DNA from: Distichodus sexfasciatus
Taxonomy: Eukaryota > Chordata > Actinopteri > Characiformes > Distichodontidae
Length of the DNA stretch: 64,000 nucleotides
Direction: 5' to 3'
NCBI GenBank assembly: GCA_032718565.1
Contig: JAVGVS010000008.1
Location: forward strand, 1,560,579 to 1,624,578
Shown here: piece after piece, positions 10,956 through 21,662 of the stretch
Layout of the letters: the number at the start of each line of letters is the position of its first letter
Position numbering within the stretch: the first letter of the stretch is position 1
The notes under the pieces: model-generated
Seen by the model: only the letters and a program-made list of their open reading frames with translations
Database searches by the model: none
What the model was told of the DNA's origin: nothing
Made by a program: the position numbers and the translations under genes

Positions 10956-13900
10956 TTTATTCAGTGCAACATCACAACAAACAATTTCACATGAGGTATC
11001 AAAGGATTTTCAAAATTGTTACACAACATCCAGTTATGATTGACATGTAGACTGTCATGATTCAAAGCCTTTGGTTGATTAGCCACATTCATAGGTTAAC
11101 ATGAAGAAAATGGCAGATAAAGAGACAATGACTGACATATGGATGTCCCGGCATAAAAATGACAAATAGGATGAGTAGTGATGGTTTTAAAAGATTTTTT
11201 GTATCTGTGATTCAATGAGTTATAGGCATAACAATATTCACACCTTTTACCAGGTAAATAAAATTTCTACCTGAAAGGACAAATGACCTTCATCTCTATT
11301 AATGTAATATTTCATTATATTAGTTATTATATTGGAACAAATAATAATAAAAAAAAAACTGGATTTAATTTTTAGACATTTTTAAAAAATATCTTAGCTG
11401 AATAGAGCTGAAATTGGCTTCTAACAGTCAAATATCCTTTCTTGTTTTTGAATTGGTTATGCATTGTGGGAAGAATACGCAATCACAAATACAGCAAGAC
11501 CACCCTTGCTTGCTTCGATTGTCCCTTTTGGTTTCTGCATTGACATGGGTTTTTTTCCCTGTTTACACACAATCACAATCTAATACTTTCTCCTTCTGCC
11601 TGTATGATTTCTGTAAGTAAAGGAGTTACAGATTGATTCCAGCACATTTGGTTAGAAAAGATGAGACACAAACTCTCCCTGAATGCATGGGATCTTTGGT
11701 ACAGTTACATCTCAGCTACACCACACATTTGAGGTAGATGAACTCTTTGTAATAGTGAAAGGGTAGATTTGTTGCTTGGATGGCGACAATGGATGATTTA
11801 GTAGTCAAGTAATTTACACACATACAATGGCAGCCAGAAAATGAGGGTAAACTACCGTAAGCATCAAAGGGTGACACACTTCCATACAGTAGTGTTCTCA
11901 TATGGGTAAAGAGACATTAACACATTAACAGTAGTCACATGCCAAAAGCACGGAACATCCTTCACACAGTCCTGTCCACATTTACGTACCCACTGCTAGA
12001 ACTCCTTTACACCCATTATCCTCTGTTTGTGCCAGACCTGTCCTGTCAGCCATTTCCTTCAACAGGAAGAGCAAATCCTTCAACCACTAGGGGGTCCCAA
12101 AGTCTTGATTACAGTTAAAGCATCCTCAAGGCTGTTTGGGCCCAGAAGTGTAATGTCTGAATGCAATGCAAGCTTTAACTATCATCAAGTCTGAAAGAAC
12201 CACAATGCTGTGTTTAAACAGTCCACTCTCTCAATCAAACAACAGGAACAACTCATGTGAGCCCGGTGCGTTAACACAAGATCCGATGCAGACGGCCTTT
12301 GCTCTGCTCACAGCACGCTTACAATTGTTACTCATTAAAGTTTAATTTCCACTCTCCGGCGCTCCCTCCCTGCTCACCTCCCTCAGTTTGGTAACGCACC
12401 CCTTCTCTGATCTGCCCGCCCCTTTGAATGCCCCGAGCCCGTGGGTCTGGCCGGCTGGGCTATGAGCTCTAGTTCCAGCCTCCAACAGGACACAGATGAA
12501 AAGCGCCTCTTTCATGTCAGCAAAAGTCGATGGCCTCTTTCATGGTCCCTCTTTCAAGCGCGTGCTGTGAAGGGGCCCACCTTTCACACCCCACGAAGGT
12601 TAAAGATGGAGTGACACGCGAGTGGCTGCTCTCCACGTACTGCACGCTGAGTCCTAATAGACGAGCTAGGCTGGTGTGCGTGTGTTAAACATATTACATC
12701 TGAACTGACAAATGGAGATCATACAGATCAGTATGACTCAATTCAGTCTAGGAAACAATGGGCAAAATACTAAAATTGTGCAGTACTGTGGTACTGCTGT
12801 TAGATTCATCTGACATTCAGGCCCCATAACCATTATAGAAAACTCCTTTGTTTTCTGCAATTACAACTAATTGGTATTGTTCTTAATGGAACCTGTTGGA
12901 TAAAATTGTATCCTAACGGAATCCTAATTTGCAAGTAAAACGGTCTGCAATTATAGCAGCATGATTTCTGTGTTGTGGGTGGTTAAGGAGCTCTGGCTTT
13001 TTGGCATGCATCAGACAGGAATCTTTTTCAAAAGGACGATTGGAATACGAGCCTGGTTACACAGACGCATGACAGTGGAGCCTACATTCAGGGAGGACAA
13101 ACCTTCATCTTTGGTATCGTGATGGGACTCCCATCAATAGGCAAGTTCATAGACAAACAACACGAAATGAAATAAATACTTACAATATTTAGCAAATAAA
13201 TAACCAGTAGTGAGGAAATAAATACATAAATAATAATAAATACATAACACTGAGTTCATGTCAGTTTAAGCTTAAGTCACTAACAAGATCCAAGTTTTTT
13301 TTTCTTTGGGAATTGCTAAATCAAGTCTTTGGGGTTGAACGTCAACAACCTGCGATCCACCAGGGCTTGTGTGCTTGGAATTTTGTACAAAACTCTTACT
13401 TGGGGACAAATCTCTCCATTTTCCAATATGAGCACCAAGTAGTATCTTGCAATGGATCTGTGGTAGTTTCCTCTACTTGTCATTTTAAAATCAGTAGATG
13501 GAAATTAGAAATACTGATAATCTGTTTACACTGTACATCTGTTGAGGGTCCAGGATTCCTCTTTGTACTTTGCTTGTATTTCTTGGCAGCTGATCCCATG
13601 AGATTTACCAATCAATTGATCTGTCCTTTTGAGGGACCTCTTAAAAAATGCATCCGCTGCCCCTCCTCCTCCTACTCCTTCCCTATAGGATTCAGCCTCA
13701 TTGTTTAGTTTGGGAGGGTGCTGTTTAGTTTGGCATAAAGGCTCTGGCTCTCCTCACATAGAACCTTTACACTGGGCAGGAAGACCAGAAGGTGAGCCGT
13801 TATCTGTGATGAATTAACCCCCCATGAGTCCACACAAGATTAAAATTCATTTGCCTTTCTGTTCAGTTGTTTCTCAAAAACATTTGCCATTCTTCCAGTA

Positions 13901-14319
13901 TTTCTCTTTGGTCATCACATTTTTCAAAAATTGCACAAACTGCACAATTTGTGCAAAAGTGGTCAAGCTAATGCACATGTCAGTCATTTTGTGAAATACT
14001 GATGCTTTTGATTTCTGCTTTAAAGAGTAGTGGAGACATAAAGCTTGATGCATCAATTAAACAATGCAGCATTATCAGCTTTTCACTTCTGCTGAAACAA
14101 AGAAAGACTTGATTCTTCCATTCAGAAAAGCCTTGGCCTCTATTCCAACTTAACACTAAAACAGTGATTAAACAATTGCGAACTACAACAAAATTCTATC
14201 TGTAGTGTTCTATCTTTGGTTTCACTTGTTCTTTGACTCCTACGCAAAATCACCTCTGATTTTAAAAGGTGCAGAGCAGGCAGCCCGTTTAGGCCGCGGC
14301 CAGCCGCTCCATTCTCCTA
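10956..14319 (-). other. Probable long 3' UTR of the ONECUT gene
   Basis: The stretch between the onecutl stop codon (14320-14322) and a minus-strand AATAAA (plus-strand TTTATT at 10956-10961) has no gene on either strand. Vertebrate ONECUT genes characteristically have multi-kilobase 3' UTRs, so this is the expected place for one. It includes a GC-richer patch at about 12230-12660 that reads like conserved DNA. The true transcript end is unknown and could lie at any of several AATAAA motifs. Confidence 0.4.
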
Positions 14320-14805
14320 TCATGCCGTGGTGCAGGAGACAGCAGGGGAGGAAGTGCTGGACCCTGAGGAGCCAGTGGAGGATGGGCGTCCCTCTTCAAT
14401 CCAGCGGTTGAGATTCCTGCGGCGAGCGTTCATGAAAAAGTTGCTGACAGTGGAGAGCTCCAGGCCCAGCTGCTGCGCGATGGTGACCTGCAGGTCTTTG
14501 GCCGGCCGCTGGTTCTCTCTAAAGATTGCCATCAGTGTGCGACGCTGCAGGTCTGTGAAAACCAATCGGGTGCGTTTTGGCCCCTGGTTCCTCTCTAGTT
14601 TAGACTGCTCCTGCTCCTTGCGTTTACAAGCTTGAACAGAAAGTAAAAGACATATATAGTTTTGGTCACAAAACATTTGTGAGATCATAATCAGAAACAT
14701 ATAAATTAGATTAACAGCTATATAATACCTAAAATATAAAGTGAATTACAAGGCACTCTTTTTCTTACTCTTGTTATACTATCTATCTACCTATCTCTAT
14801 ATTTA

Positions 14806-14847
<42 letters not shown>

Positions 14848-17800
14848 CAGTATATGTATGTATGTATGTGTATATATATATACTGTATATATAGATGGAT
14901 GGCTAGATAGAAAGATAGAAAGATAGGTAGATAGGATAGATAGAATTATTCTTGATTGAGTACTAGCATTTATTGTGTCCGCATCACCAATTCATACAAG
15001 TTCATAGCTGGGCGTCTTGCACCCCTCCTACACTACGCTTGAAAACATAGCGCCGGCCATTAACTAAATGCTTCCTCATGTTGTAATCATGTGTAAAAGG
15101 CCGGGAATTACCGCGCTATAAATTTGAAGCGCCGCGCCTCTCTCTCAGACATAAACATCCCCCCATAGAGTTCTTATGATCGTGAGAGCCAACCTTAATC
15201 ATGATGTATGCCTCTTGTCTCATGTTGCTGAAACGTGATCGAAAGCACCCCCATTCCTCATCAACAGCCCCCCACCCTCGCTCCACTTCCCCCCTCTCAG
15301 CCTCCCCCACTCCTCACCCACTCCCCTGCTGATTTCTTGGGCCACGGGCTGATAGAAATTATTGATTAAATCTGTGCTGCTCAGACTCCTCGACCTACAG
15401 AGGCTGGTTAACCCCTTCAGCACTGGACCAGGCCACAGCTTCCACTGAGCAAACACGCAGTTTATTTTAAGGCTCTGCAGGCAAAACAACCTTCTCAGAC
15501 ATGTGAACGAGCACTGCAGACAGGCCTAAGCATTTGCGTGCCTGTTTTGCCCATCAACAGCACGGCTAAATGGTTTTCAAGCTTGCTGACGATGCAGGCA
15601 GAGGCACTGAGAAAGCCACTTAAGCCTATTTTATCTCACTTATTCATTTAGAGTTTAAGACAAGGGGCTTCAGGCTCCAGCACTCGTGTGTGAAATCCCT
15701 GTGCTGCCTGAGAGCCAGGGTTAGAGTAACGATCTCCATCCTGAGCCTTTCTCTCTCTTTCGTTTTCGATCGTAGTCTGTCCATCCTGAACACACCTGCA
15801 TCCAGACCCAGCTCAAAAGAACGAGGCCACACAAAAGAGCAAGAGGAATAGAAGGACGGACAATAATGCAGTGCATTTAGCACATCTCTATTGATAACTA
15901 TGACTGTATAATGAAAATCAATACATAACGTTTTGAATAATTGATAGTACTCAAATTTTCTACTTTACGTAATGCGCTTGCTGTATGATTAAAGGACAAC
16001 ATAAGACAAAAGAGCAAGTTCATGTATAACTACATGTTAAAATATTTATCTAAACAGAAAACAGTAAAATGAACATGTGTATTTTGAAATGTTTTCCAAA
16101 TAAATGTTTTCTGTTTTCAAACTGTTTTCTATAATTCATTCACAATTAATTTGAGCTTCTGCTCTAACCATTTTTGTAAACAAACCTCTTTTCAATATAT
16201 GTTTTTAAAATAATACAACAATACATTTAAATATAGATGAATATAGCTTTGAATAATTGTGAATTTTAAGAGGATTGTGCCTAAATACACATTTCAAAGC
16301 TTTTCAAAGCATTAAAAAACAAAGTGTAAATATTGCTGCAAAGTGTAAATATGATGAAGACTATGTTATCTAATCACCATGAGTAAGACACATTGCTTTT
16401 TTAAAATACTTTTTACTGCATTAAGCTGAATCATCGTTCCGTGCGGCCCATGTGCAGTGCAAACTCCTGATATCTGCAAGCAGGCGTGGGGCCGCGTGCA
16501 TTCTAATTCTAGCCTGCGCTTGCTTATTCGCAGAAGCTTGAGCTGGAGGCCTGTGTTCTGCTTTCCCAAGGAAATCAATACCAGCTGATAATTAAACAAA
16601 AGGCTTGGCAAGAAAAGCCAACCCTCATGGAAAGTAGGTTACATAGGGAGGCACAGAGGTGTCCACCTTGTGCCTTTGCCAGGGCTAAAGAGACAGTTTA
16701 AGAGTGTGTGTCTGTTTTGGGTGTGCTGCACTGGACGGATGTTTTGAGGGAGAAATGCTGGATTCATCATATGCTGGAATAACAAAAGACATTAGCATAC
16801 TTGGAGAAATAATCTATAGCATTTGGAACTCAAATTGCCATGCTAAATGAAGTACTAAATTCATCTGAGCCGTACTGTCAATAAGTGCACAATTGGATTA
16901 TAATATTTAATCCAAAAAAAAATTATTAGGCTATTATTTAGGCTAAAATTAATACTTGAAATAATCTAACTGCATATCTAACCATTGCATTTTCAATAGC
17001 AGATTCAAAGACACCCACATTATTGCATTCAGGAACTGGCACAGACACAACAGCAAGATTCAGTACCATGCTGGCGAACAGGGCATTGATTGATTTTGTG
17101 TATTTCGCCGCTTAGAACACTCCTATGACTGAGAGCACAATGGTCACCAATCAATATCTGTGGTGGTAATGCAAGCAGAATAATTCATTCTGAAACACAT
17201 TTCAAGCTTTGGTGATTGATCGCCTGGGATTCGGACAGACTTTGGCTAGGCAGCATTCATGTTCGTCTTACAGCTAAGGATTCGTCAGTGGCTAGCTACT
17301 GTAGAAAGCTGTCCGACATTTTGAGAGCTGGTCCCCCCACCACCACCTTCCCCTATTCTCATATTACAGATTTTCTGTGGAGCTCTTTGTGTGCCTTGTG
17401 CATCACTTGGATGTTCAGTCCTGCTCATGTCACAACACTGTAACACTACAAGCACAGGATTTTAGTGCAAATCTCTGTAGAATATTAGGTGACAGCCAAC
17501 AAAAGGTATCTCTTATGCACTCTTGTACAAAGTGAGGTTAGTACTCTTATTGTGTAGTAATATACACACCAACTAATTCTAAATTCAAAAAACATAATTT
17601 TTCCATGGATATGACACAGAAGGATACCTCAAGCAATAAATTTTAAAATGTCTATGAGGTGCAACTGACTCAAAATATTCAATAGTACTGACTACTATAA
17701 GTTTCTGGATTTTCAAAGACAGGTGCTGTTCCCAACAGAAAGAAAATATTAAACTAAACATAACTAAGTCTGAGAGATAAATATGCAGCAGCTTAGTGTA

Positions 17801-18969
17801 TGGTTCCACGAGAATTCTGGCACTCAGATTTGATCTGGTTGTGAGACTGAATGAAGTATTACTCTCTCTGAAAGTCAGTAGCTCAGAAACAACTATGTAT
17901 GTTTAAGGTTTCTACCTTCCAGGCGGAGTGAAGCCATCCTCTGAAACTCTGGCTCTTGTAGCCAGCGGGACATTCTCTTGAAGGTCTCGCGGCCGGACTT
18001 GAGCTTGCCCCAGGGCTTAGGGTTTCGGAGCAGGTCAGACAAGGTGCCCTGAGACCTGCATAGCACCCTCTCTGCAAAGATGGCCTGCGGGATGCTGTAC
18101 TTCTTTAGCTCTGTGATAATCCGCTGGGCCACGTCTTTGGTGTTGATCTCCTCTCCTGCTCCGCTGCTCTGGGAGCCAGCCAGCATGCCCTCCCTGACCA
18201 GACTGGAATTGGAGGAGGAGGATGAACAGGGGGAAGAACCTGGCAGCTCCCCCAGCTTTGAAGCTTGTTGGCCAGTATGGTGATGCTGGTAGCTCTGGGT
18301 GTAAATGTGGGGATGGAAGGTTGGGCCGTGCTGGTGGGAGTCCATCTTGTTTAGCTGGTGAGTGACCCCATGCTCTCCCCCTAGTGAGGGCGGTGACATT
18401 TCCCTTCCAAAGTCCGTGGCTGTTCGGCAGAATAAATTACCCCCATTGCTGCCCATATGGACATCGTGGCTGCCTGGCAGCATCTGTCCACTGTGTCCAC
18501 TCTGACCTAAAGGGCCATAGCCATGCATTGCTGTCTCCAGGCCCGAGCTGCCCAGCGGTGGGGACAGACTCTGTGTCATGCTCAAGTCTTTTCCATATGG
18601 GTTATAGAAGTTTCCTCCAAGGCCCCTGTCCTCTCGCATAAGTGTGAAGCTACCGATGACATTGCTGACCGGTAAGCAGGGGTGGTGATGGTGGTGGTGA
18701 AACTTGTCATCAAATGGCTGGAGGGGGGTCAGTGTTGTGTAGGTGCTACCACAGCTTGATGGAGTGTCCCTTCCATAGGCCAACGTTGCCATGCTATGAT
18801 CATATGCTGGGCTTCTGTGCTCGTGTTCCAGTCCCATTGCTGGGCCTCCCACTGAGGGACGTGGGAAGGCAGCGGACAAGTCTCGTGAGTGCAGCATCGC
18901 TCGACTGTCCTGACTGTGTGCAAGTTCCACATGGCTGTGAATTGACATCTCTCCCATATTCCCATCCAT
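14320..18969 (-). CDS. onecutl: ONECUT-class cut-homeobox transcription factor (onecut-like)
   Basis: Nuclear DNA-binding protein of the HNF6/ONECUT class. Exon 1 is complement 17916-18969 and exon 2 complement 14320-14630. The 3285-bp intron splits an Ala codon between the two domains, the same position as in other ONECUT genes. The product is 454 residues. Residues 75-85 carry the class motif STYTTLTPLQP, followed by a six-His run (91-96) and IGSFTLMRED. The cut domain spans about 273-357 (EEINTKDVAQRI, SIPQAIFAERVLCRSQGTLS). The homeodomain spans about 370-429, with the class-specific Phe48 and Met50 in VSNFFMNARRR. The tail is Ser-rich. The start is the first in-frame ATG (MDGNMGEM). The product is shorter than mammalian ONECUT proteins of about 465-500 residues and its N-terminus differs, which points to the fish onecut-like gene rather than onecut1-3. 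This paralog assignment also rests on synteny. Confidence 0.9.
14781..14940. repeat. Compound microsatellite in the onecutl intron
   Basis: Successive TATC/TACC, CT, TA, TATG and GATA-type simple repeats just inside the intron, about 150-300 bases from the acceptor of exon 2. Confidence 0.9.
15000..15500. promoter_or_regulatory. Candidate intronic regulatory element with a ONECUT-type site
   Basis: A higher-complexity, GC-richer block inside the otherwise AT-rich onecutl intron. It holds AATCAATAA on the minus strand (15359-15367), a good match to the ONECUT core ATCAAT(A). Conservation cannot be tested here. Confidence 0.3.
16430..16680. promoter_or_regulatory. Candidate conserved intronic enhancer with a ONECUT-type site
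   Basis: A block of complex sequence (CGTGCGGCCCATGTGCAGTG onward) flanked by AT-rich intron. It contains AAATCAATA at 16572-16580, a strong ONECUT-type site, next to CAGCTG. Open frames in it have no splice or family support, so I read it as regulatory rather than coding. Confidence 0.35.
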
Positions 18970-19291
18970 ATTTATATCTTTTAATGTACAAAAGGGTCTG
19001 CCTTATATCCCTCCTGTTTACGTTCAAAAGACAGTAAAATATTGTCTGTATTAAATTAAAGTCTCACTTAGGATGTACAAATATATTAAAAGTGATGTAA
19101 AAAGAGTGTCTGGATGTCCTCTGAAGACTGTTATTATTAAAATTGATTTCAGTCCAACTTCAAGAAGAAATATTAGACAATTTCTTTTTTGTCATTCTGT
19201 GTACTCCATAAATGCATCTGCTTTTCCTGCGTGTCCGTCTTGTCCTTGAGCGAAAGCCTGTATAACAAATACAACAGCTTATAATCACTTC

Positions 19292-19308
19292 ATTGATTAT
19301 TGATTGAT
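19292..19308 (-). promoter_or_regulatory. Triple ATCAAT cluster upstream of the ONECUT start codon
   Basis: Three ATTGAT units at 19292-19297, 19299-19304 and 19303-19308, which read ATCAAT on the gene strand, lie 323-339 bases upstream of the ATG. ATCAAT is the core recognised by ONECUT proteins, so this may be a feedback site. Function is inferred. Confidence 0.4.
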
Positions 19309-19499
19309 TCTTTATTCATAAAACCTGCTCATCGCAGAATGAACGTTTACGAACCTAAGGAGAACTTTCCTCCAGAAGCTCAACAATTAGCCTAATTCCA
19401 CATGTTTAAACAAATGCTAATAATTCTTTAAATCTATAAAATATGTCTAATCAACTCTTAGTCGTATTAGGTGCGATTGTTTAAATTGAAGCGCAATTT

Positions 19500-20045
19500 G
19501 TAAATATTTTCAGGCGTTTGACGCGCTTACCTCAAATCTGGCGCAGGCGACTCCGAACCGGACGAACGAAGCAGAAGCACAACAAACCGGACCAAAACAA
19601 TAAAATATAGTCATGAAAAATTGTGAAACGGACTCTTTTTTCCCAGATGTAGAGGACACTATTTGATCATCCCAAGTCCCCGTACAAGCGAGCTCCGTTA
19701 AGAGAGACTTTTGTGTACCATCAGCATATTTCTCCGTTTCGACGGCGCGTCTCCTCTCTGCGTTTCACTTACACACGAGTGCTGAGGATGGGACGCAAAC
19801 CAGGCGTAAGAAGCCGATTATCCCCCAAACCCGGATCCTCTTGAGCGCTGTTATACTCGACCAAACGTTAGCTTCTGTCCGTCGTCTAACTACCCCTCTC
19901 CTTTACTGTCATTATCTGTGTGGTTCCCCCCATCCCTTTCCTCTGTCTCTCCATCGATCCCAGCCCCGTTTTCTCCCCCCACCCACCCTCTCTGCCTCTC
20001 TGCGCGCTCGCAACGTCACGCACTTAAAAATCTGACAGATGTGGG
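19500..20045 (-). promoter_or_regulatory. Probable onecutl promoter region
   Basis: CpG-rich, pyrimidine-rich segment (many CG dinucleotides, C-rich runs such as CCCCCCATCCC) about 0.5-1.1 kb upstream of the start codon, in contrast to the AT-rich surroundings. It is the most likely location of the transcription start. An intron in the 5' UTR cannot be excluded. Confidence 0.4.
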
Positions 20046-21599
20046 ATGAATTTCTAACTCCGTTTAACCCTTTCGCTCCTTATCTATCAGATACTTGTAT
20101 TATCTTTCATAGATGAAGCTATAAGATGTGGCTCATAATATGCTACATCGATTTTTTTTTATTTTTCTTTATTTTTCTGCACCTTCATTAGATTTTTTTC
20201 CCCTTTCACATAAATAAAATCGACCTCACAAATGCTCTCCACAAAAATATTAGTTTACTCCGGTTTCAACCGATTTGAAAAACTTTCATTTTCCCTCTCC
20301 CCTCTTCTCATCTATACTTTCTTTGTCCATGTTCTTTTTCTTCTGTTTTAAATGTTCAGAATCGTGTCCAAAGTTATAATGTGTTTACAAATGTTGCTTA
20401 ATAAATAAGTGCATCAGTTGTGTCCGATTATTATTAGTAGGCTAGTCTGCATATTCTGTTGTCTTGAAATAATGTAACAATGGAATAATTTATCAGTGTT
20501 GGTCACTGGGATTTATAATTTTCCACAGTCTAACATTTAAAGATTAAGTTCGGTGTTGAATGGCGCTTTGACTTTCACTAATCTGTCCAGTTCTATATCC
20601 AGTAAGCCAAACTCTCATTTGAGTGTCTCCACTGAGTAATGAAAGAAAGTGATTAGGCTATCAGCTGTGATATCACAGGCCACTGTTCCACTATCTCACA
20701 AGACTCTTCAATGTTAGAAGAGCTGACGGCGGTCAATGCGGCTCTTCATTTAAATGCGCGCCAGTGATGCTCTTTCCTAAATTACCCAATTTAATAAACA
20801 ATAAAATTACACCTTTGTCATTTGCCCATTTAACAGCCTCACAAGTGCAAATCGTGTGTGAGTTTTTGTGCGTGTGTTTGTGTCCGCGCGCGTATGTGTG
20901 TTACACATAGAGGAGAGTGATAGATCCTTGGAATACTAACCATATCTAACTGTCAGTTTAATTTTCAGAGATGAACAATTCTGGCGCTTGAAAAATTCCG
21001 GGTGCGATGTGGGAGCGCCGCGTTCTCGCAGCAGATGCTGCACTATCGATCCGGCGCGCAGAGGGAGGGATGCGGGCTCGGGCTGGAGTAGCTGGAGGTA
21101 AAATGGTCAGTGCTTACCGCAAAAAAGCGTCCTGTAGAGAGGTCGAGGTGAAAGTTCACCCACTATGGCTAAAGAACTCACTCAGTGCAGAAAACAGCAC
21201 TTACAACAAAAACACGTACACCGTGAAGATAACGCTTAGCATCTATTAAAATATTTGACTCTGCAGATATTACCAGGGTTTTTAAAATTCCAAACAACTA
21301 CAGACGTGCACTATCTTTTGCATTCTCAACTAGCACACTTAACAAATAGGTATTTAACAATTGGCTATCACTGCGTTTTTTCGGCCAAACATACGATCGA
21401 TCTAATACGGTGGTAAAGCACCGTCCTGACACAATAAATGTCACCAGAAATGTTTTTTTCTCTATTCTTTTATTACCGAATTTCAGTGTAATAATCAATA
21501 GTCTTTTGAGTCCATTTATTTAACACCCGAGTCTTTTTTTTTCATCCATTGTCATGAGGTAATGTAATTTGAAAAAAATCAAACATCAAATAAATAGCC

Positions 21600-21622
21600 A
21601 TAATAATAATAATAATAATAAT

Positions 21623-21660
<38 letters not shown>

Positions 21661-21662
21661 TA
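21600..21662. repeat. (TAA)n microsatellite
   Basis: About 20 TAA/AAT units with one interruption. Confidence 0.95.

Noticed and set aside
13313..13708. 131-codon plus-strand open frame
   Set aside because: Antisense to the presumed onecutl 3' UTR, with no family resemblance and no splice context.
14327..14635. 102-codon plus-strand open frame
   Set aside because: Antisense shadow of the ONECUT homeodomain exon.
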